A stretch of 9,581 bases of DNA from Planctomycetota bacterium (lineage in GTDB: Bacteria; Planctomycetota; Phycisphaerae; Sedimentisphaerales; Anaerohalosphaeraceae). The position numbers and the translations under genes are program-made. The DNA lies in contig JAGHBX010000313.1 in assembly GCA_021160785.1 (NCBI GenBank), forward strand, positions 1 through 9,581, given 5' to 3'. Under the pieces are notes generated by a model. It was not told where the DNA came from. It searched no databases and worked only from the letters and a program-made list of their open reading frames with translations. Numbering within the stretch: the stretch's first letter is position 1; each line of letters opens with the position of its first letter. This document shows positions 7,297-9,581 of the stretch, piece after piece.

Positions 7297-8259
7297 ATGG
7301 CCAGAGTAAAGATGGAGTACATAGATTGCAGGAATTACGTGTTGAAGGTATTTCTCGCGGTGCTCATCACACAGTTTCTTGTTACCGGACAATTGTCTGC
7401 GGTCGAACTGCCGCTGGAACTGCCCCTCTGGGAGAAAGTACCGCAGGACTATGCTGTCCGAAATGATGCTAGAGAGCAGCTTAGATCCTACAAGGCCCAA
7501 GACGAGTCTCCCTCGGGTTCGAACCGGGTTTTCAGTCAGGTCTCTTTGCCTACCTACGCCATTCATCGTCCGAAGAACCCCAATGGGGTAGGCATTGTGA
7601 TTTGCCCTGGCGGAGGATTTCGTGATATTTGGATCGATCGGGAAGGCCACGATCTGGCGATCTGGCTTAAGAGTTATGGTATCACTTCACTGGTCCTGAA
7701 GTATCGAACCCGTGTACCCAGTAACAACGATTCAACGAACACCTGGCCAAAATACATTCGCGCGGTTCAAGCAGACGGCCGACAGGCAATTCGAATCATG
7801 AGAAGACAGGCAAAGGAACTTGGGCTGCGGCCCGACGGAATCGGCATCTGTGGTTTCTCTGCTGGTGGCCATCTTGCTCTGACCACTGCTATCAGACCCG
7901 AAGGGAAGGTGCCGAACGGAAAGGTTAGCGGAATGCCCGATTTCGCAGGCCTGTTCTATCCCGGCATTCCCGATGACGTCGAGCAAATCATGGAAACTCG
8001 CGCTGCGGCCACCAATATGCCCGACATCTGCCCGCTCTTTATCATCAATGCTCGCGTCGATGAACTTACTCCTGTCGACAAGTGCTTTGATTTCTACGGA
8101 ATGCTACTAAAAATCGGAGTCCAAGCGGAACTTCACATCTATAGCAAAGGCTCTCACGGCTTCGACCTCGGTACCGGGCGAGGAAAGTCAATAGAAATCT
8201 GGCCAAGCAGCTTTATCGCATGGCTTAGTGACAGCGGTATAATCCAGCAAAAGGACTGA
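7297..8259 (+). CDS. Secreted alpha/beta-hydrolase, probable carbohydrate esterase
   Basis: A 320-residue serine hydrolase. ATG 7297 has AGGA (7286-7289) 7 nt upstream; another ATG at 7312 would shorten the n-region. Residues about 15-31 (VLKVFLAVLITQFLVTG) are the hydrophobic core of a signal peptide, with cleavage likely after L-S-A. The oxyanion-hole motif C-P-G-G-G-F follows I-V-I. The nucleophile elbow is G-F-S188-A-G-G, the acid is probably D255 in N-A-R-V-D-E, and the base is H287 in S-H-G-F. This pattern matches the acetyl-xylan-esterase/feruloyl-esterase-like group often found beside glycan-degrading enzymes, so O-deacylation of a polysaccharide is the likely job. A peptidase or lipase role is less likely. 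It is the last gene before the terminator and completes a de-esterification pair with the sulfatase. Confidence 0.85.
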   Translation: MARVKMEYIDCRNYVLKVFLAVLITQFLVTGQLSAVELPLELPLWEKVPQDYAVRNDAREQLRSYKAQDESPSGSNRVFSQVSLPTYAIHRPKNPNGVGIVICPGGGFRDIWIDREGHDLAIWLKSYGITSLVLKYRTRVPSNNDSTNTWPKYIRAVQADGRQAIRIMRRQAKELGLRPDGIGICGFSAGGHLALTTAIRPEGKVPNGKVSGMPDFAGLFYPGIPDDVEQIMETRAAATNMPDICPLFIINARVDELTPVDKCFDFYGMLLKIGVQAELHIYSKGSHGFDLGTGRGKSIEIWPSSFIAWLSDSGIIQQKD

Positions 8260-8281
8260 GAAAAGGACTCAAGGAAAGGTA

Positions 8282-8308
8282 GTGCAAGGAATCTTTCGCA
8301 CATTTTTT
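8282..8308 (+). terminator. Rho-independent terminator after the esterase gene
   Basis: The hairpin GTGCAAGG (8282-8289), loop AAT, CTTTCGCAC (8293-8301) pairs over 8 bp including one G-T wobble, with a single bulged C at 8297. It is followed by A and six T (8303-8308). It starts 22 nt after the esterase stop and fits the end of the five-gene operon. Confidence 0.7.
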
Positions 8309-8310
8309 CA

Positions 8311-8334
8311 TTGGTGATTCTCTGCTTGGTGATT
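8311..8334 (+). repeat. Short direct repeat at the truncation point
   Basis: TTGGTGATT occurs at 8311-8319 and again at 8326-8334, immediately upstream of where glycosidase similarity begins. GCGAAAAG is likewise doubled at 8347-8354 and 8367-8374. Such short repeats are compatible with slippage or deletion endpoints, but could be chance. Confidence 0.3.
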
Positions 8335-8340
8335 TGTTGT

Positions 8341-8982
8341 ATAGAGGCGAAAAGATGGCTCTCTAAGCGAAAAGGTCGGACGGCGGTTCTTGCCGATGTC
8401 ACCGACAGGGATCGGGTCGAGTTTATCGGTCATATGTTTGACCAGTACTTCAAACTGACGACAGCGGCTATTCGCAAATACGATCCGAACCATCTCTGTC
8501 TTGGCTCGCGGTTTCATGGGACAGCAACAAGAATTCCGACCGTATTCAAGGCTGCCGGAAAGTATCTTGATGTTGTCGGCGTGAATTATTACCACAGTTG
8601 GACCCCCGATCCGGAACGGATGGCTATGTGGGTTAAAGAGTCCGGCAGACCCTTTATGATCACCGAGTGGTATGCCAAGGGCGCAGATTCCGGCCTGGCC
8701 AATACTACCGGTGCCGGCTGGCTTGTGAAAACTCAAAAAGATCGCGCCCTGTTTTATCAGAATTTTTCACTGGGGCTGATGGAAAGCAAAAACTGTGTCG
8801 GCTGGCATTGGTTCAAGTATGTTGATAATAATCCCAATGACACTTCGGTGGATCCGTCCAATCGAAATTCCAACAAAGGTGTTGTTACGTTTGATTATAA
8901 ACCTTATACCGAGCTGCTTGATGAGATGAAACGCCTTAACGATAATGTTTACCCGCTGATCGATTATTTTGATAGCAAGTAA
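8341..8982 (+). pseudogene. 5'-truncated clan GH-A-like glycosidase (agarase/beta-galactosidase type)
   Basis: The frame encodes the C-terminal half of a (beta/alpha)8 retaining glycosidase. From about 8350 the protein looks conserved: a helix ending KYDPNHLCLGSRFHG, then LDVVGVNYY, then MITEWYAKG whose Glu (codon 8665-8667) fits the catalytic nucleophile on strand 7, then GWHWFKY and a natural end at Y-F-D-S-K. The first half of the barrel, including the Asn-Glu acid/base, is absent. No ATG occurs before 8434, which already lies inside conserved sequence. The upstream TTG/GTG codons at 8311-8331 lack a ribosome binding site and sit directly behind a terminator. The frame is otherwise intact, so truncation is probably fairly recent. 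Relatives are often annotated as agarases, but the exact family is uncertain. Confidence 0.7.
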
Positions 8983-9033
8983 ATACGGCCTTAGACGAGC
9001 CTATAGGAATAATAAGCTGAAAGAAATCCAAAG

Positions 9034-9177
9034 ATGAAGAAAGTCAAACTGGCGGTTGTCACATATATCGTTCTGACAGCAGTGTTAATCTTACTCACCG
9101 GCTGCAGCGAGGCGGCTGGTCCGTTATGCAATAGTCGAGCGTGTCGCCGATCGTATTCCTCGCCGCACAGTCTATAA
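9034..9177 (+). pseudogene. Truncated lipoprotein gene (signal sequence only)
   Basis: ATG 9034 opens a 47-codon frame starting MKKVKLAVV, a hydrophobic core to ILL, and a lipobox L-T-G-C (Cys 24, codon 9103-9105) followed by SEAAG. This is a clear type II signal peptide. After about residue 29 the sequence becomes Cys/Arg/Ser-rich nonsense and ends at TAA 9175-9177, because the DNA there encodes another protein in a different frame. The mature lipoprotein has been lost through a junction near 9110-9121. No strong ribosome binding site is visible. Confidence 0.6.
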
Positions 9178-9274
9178 CTATTTAGCGGGAGAAACAGACA
9201 TGGGTGGCGAAAGGGTTGCTATCCTCGCAAAAGAGCTTGGTTTAACACTACAGTATTCCAAGATCAGAAAGTGA
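9119..9274 (+). pseudogene. C-terminal remnant of an XRE-like helix-turn-helix regulator
   Basis: In the frame that ends at TGA 9272-9274, codons from about 9119 read RYAIVERVADRIPRRTVYNYLAG in outline, then E-T-D-M-G-G-E-R-V-A and L-A-K-E-L-G-L-T-L. This is the recognition helix and following helices of a lambda-repressor-type domain. The frame is open only back to 9089 and has no start codon before the internal ATG of the DMGG segment. The N-terminal part has therefore been replaced by the lipoprotein fragment. It lies directly upstream of the integrase stub, an arrangement common in integrative elements. Confidence 0.55.
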
Positions 9275-9283
9275 GGTAGTTTA

Positions 9284-9445
9284 ATGGCCGTAGAAAAAGT
9301 AGGAATATATTATGAGAAACAGAGGATTAAACCTTGGCTTGTTCGATGGTACGGAGAAAACAATGCAAGGGGAAGACCACGACGCTACTCAAAGTCTTTT
9401 AAACGAAAACGTGATGCACTTGCGTTTCAATCCGACAAACTGTAA
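9284..9445 (+). pseudogene. N-terminal stub of a phage-type (tyrosine) integrase
   Basis: A 53-codon frame with a good ribosome binding site: GAGG (9273-9276), 7 nt from the ATG and overlapping the stop of the preceding regulator remnant. The product begins MAVEKVGIYYEKQ, then WLVRWYGE, R-R-Y-S-K-S-F and KRDALAFQSDKL. This matches the beta-strand arm-binding domain at the start of many tyrosine recombinases (W-x-V-R-W, then S-K-S-F-x-x-K-x-x-A). The catalytic domain is missing. In another frame from 9448 the codons read L-Q-T-E-M-D-K, a plausible continuation after a frameshift, open to 9540, so the gene may be decaying rather than cleanly cut. Confidence 0.55.
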
Positions 9446-9517
9446 TGCTTCAGACGGAAATGGACAAATCCTTCAAAATTGTTAATCTATTGTGGATATT
9501 CATGAAAGGGATTTGTT

Positions 9518-9581
9518 ATGGCAAAGCAACGCAGACGGTTTGAAGCGACAGGCAAGGTCAATGAGCACAATGCGTTGGTGC
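9518..9581 (+). CDS. Start of an unrecognised gene, cut by the window end
   Basis: ATG 9518 has a good ribosome binding site (AGGGA ending at 9511, 6 nt spacing) and opens MAKQRRRFEATGKVNEHNALV, still open at the last base. The basic start would suit a DNA-binding or mobile-element protein, but 21 residues are too few to assign a family. Confidence 0.4.
   Translation, partial: MAKQRRRFEATGKVNEHNALV

Noticed and set aside
7227..7466. 79-codon frame whose ATG overlaps the sulfatase stop (TGATG)
   Set aside because: It overlaps the start and signal peptide of the esterase, has no recognisable features, and the esterase has the better ribosome binding site.
7513..7526. GGGTTCGAACC sequence resembling a tRNA T-arm
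   Set aside because: It lies inside the esterase coding region and no acceptor stem, anticodon arm or D-arm can be built around it.
8985..9005. GGCCTTAGACGAGCC after the glycosidase remnant as a terminator
   Set aside because: Only 3-4 bp can pair and no T-run follows.
1..9581. CRISPR array, rRNA or complete insertion sequence
   Set aside because: No regularly spaced repeats, no rRNA-like conserved blocks, and no transposase with terminal inverted repeats were seen.

Overview
The window looks like a polysaccharide-degrading member of the Planctomycetota (or a related PVC-group bacterium). This is an inference from gene content: Tat-exported Gfo/Idh/MocA oxidoreductases carrying the 'TIVPR-VLG' type signal end, multi-domain DUF1080 (3-keto-disaccharide hydrolase/lyase family) proteins, Tat-exported Cys-type sulfatases and secreted carbohydrate esterases are a typical combination there. 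No rRNA, tRNA or housekeeping gene is present to fix the taxonomy.

Layout. Bases 1-303 hold no convincing gene. They contain a candidate sigma70-like promoter (166-194) and a 16-nt motif that recurs upstream of the second gene. Five same-strand genes follow: (1) 304-1809, Tat Gfo/Idh/MocA oxidoreductase with an altered EKP motif; (2) 1920-3278, a paralogue with the standard EKP motif; (3) 3299-5611, secreted protein with three DUF1080/LamG-like domains; (4) 5659-7227, Tat-exported type I sulfatase; (5) 7297-8259, secreted alpha/beta-hydrolase esterase. Gaps are 110, 20, 47 and 69 nt, and a good intrinsic terminator (8282-8308) follows gene 5, so 304-8259 reads as one operon. The 110-nt gap between genes 1 and 2 can form several mutually exclusive hairpins.

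Downstream of the terminator the sequence is debris. There is a 5'-truncated clan GH-A-like glycosidase (about 8341-8982) with no usable start. A lipoprotein signal sequence (9034-9177) runs out of frame into the C-terminal half of an XRE-like helix-turn-helix protein (about 9119-9274). Next come a 53-codon stub of a tyrosine integrase N-terminal domain (9284-9445) and the first 21 codons of an unrecognised gene (9518 to the window end). This tail is A+T-richer than the operon and looks like an eroded integrative element or recombination hotspot.

How the genes may work together (inference): sulfatase and esterase remove sulfate and acyl groups from a glycan. The exported oxidoreductases oxidise a sugar hydroxyl to a keto sugar, and the DUF1080 protein cleaves the activated glycosidic bond. 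This would be an extracytoplasmic oxidation-then-cleavage route, distinct from classical glycoside hydrolysis. The substrate cannot be named from sequence, and no transporter, regulator, sulfatase-maturing enzyme or electron acceptor lies in the window.
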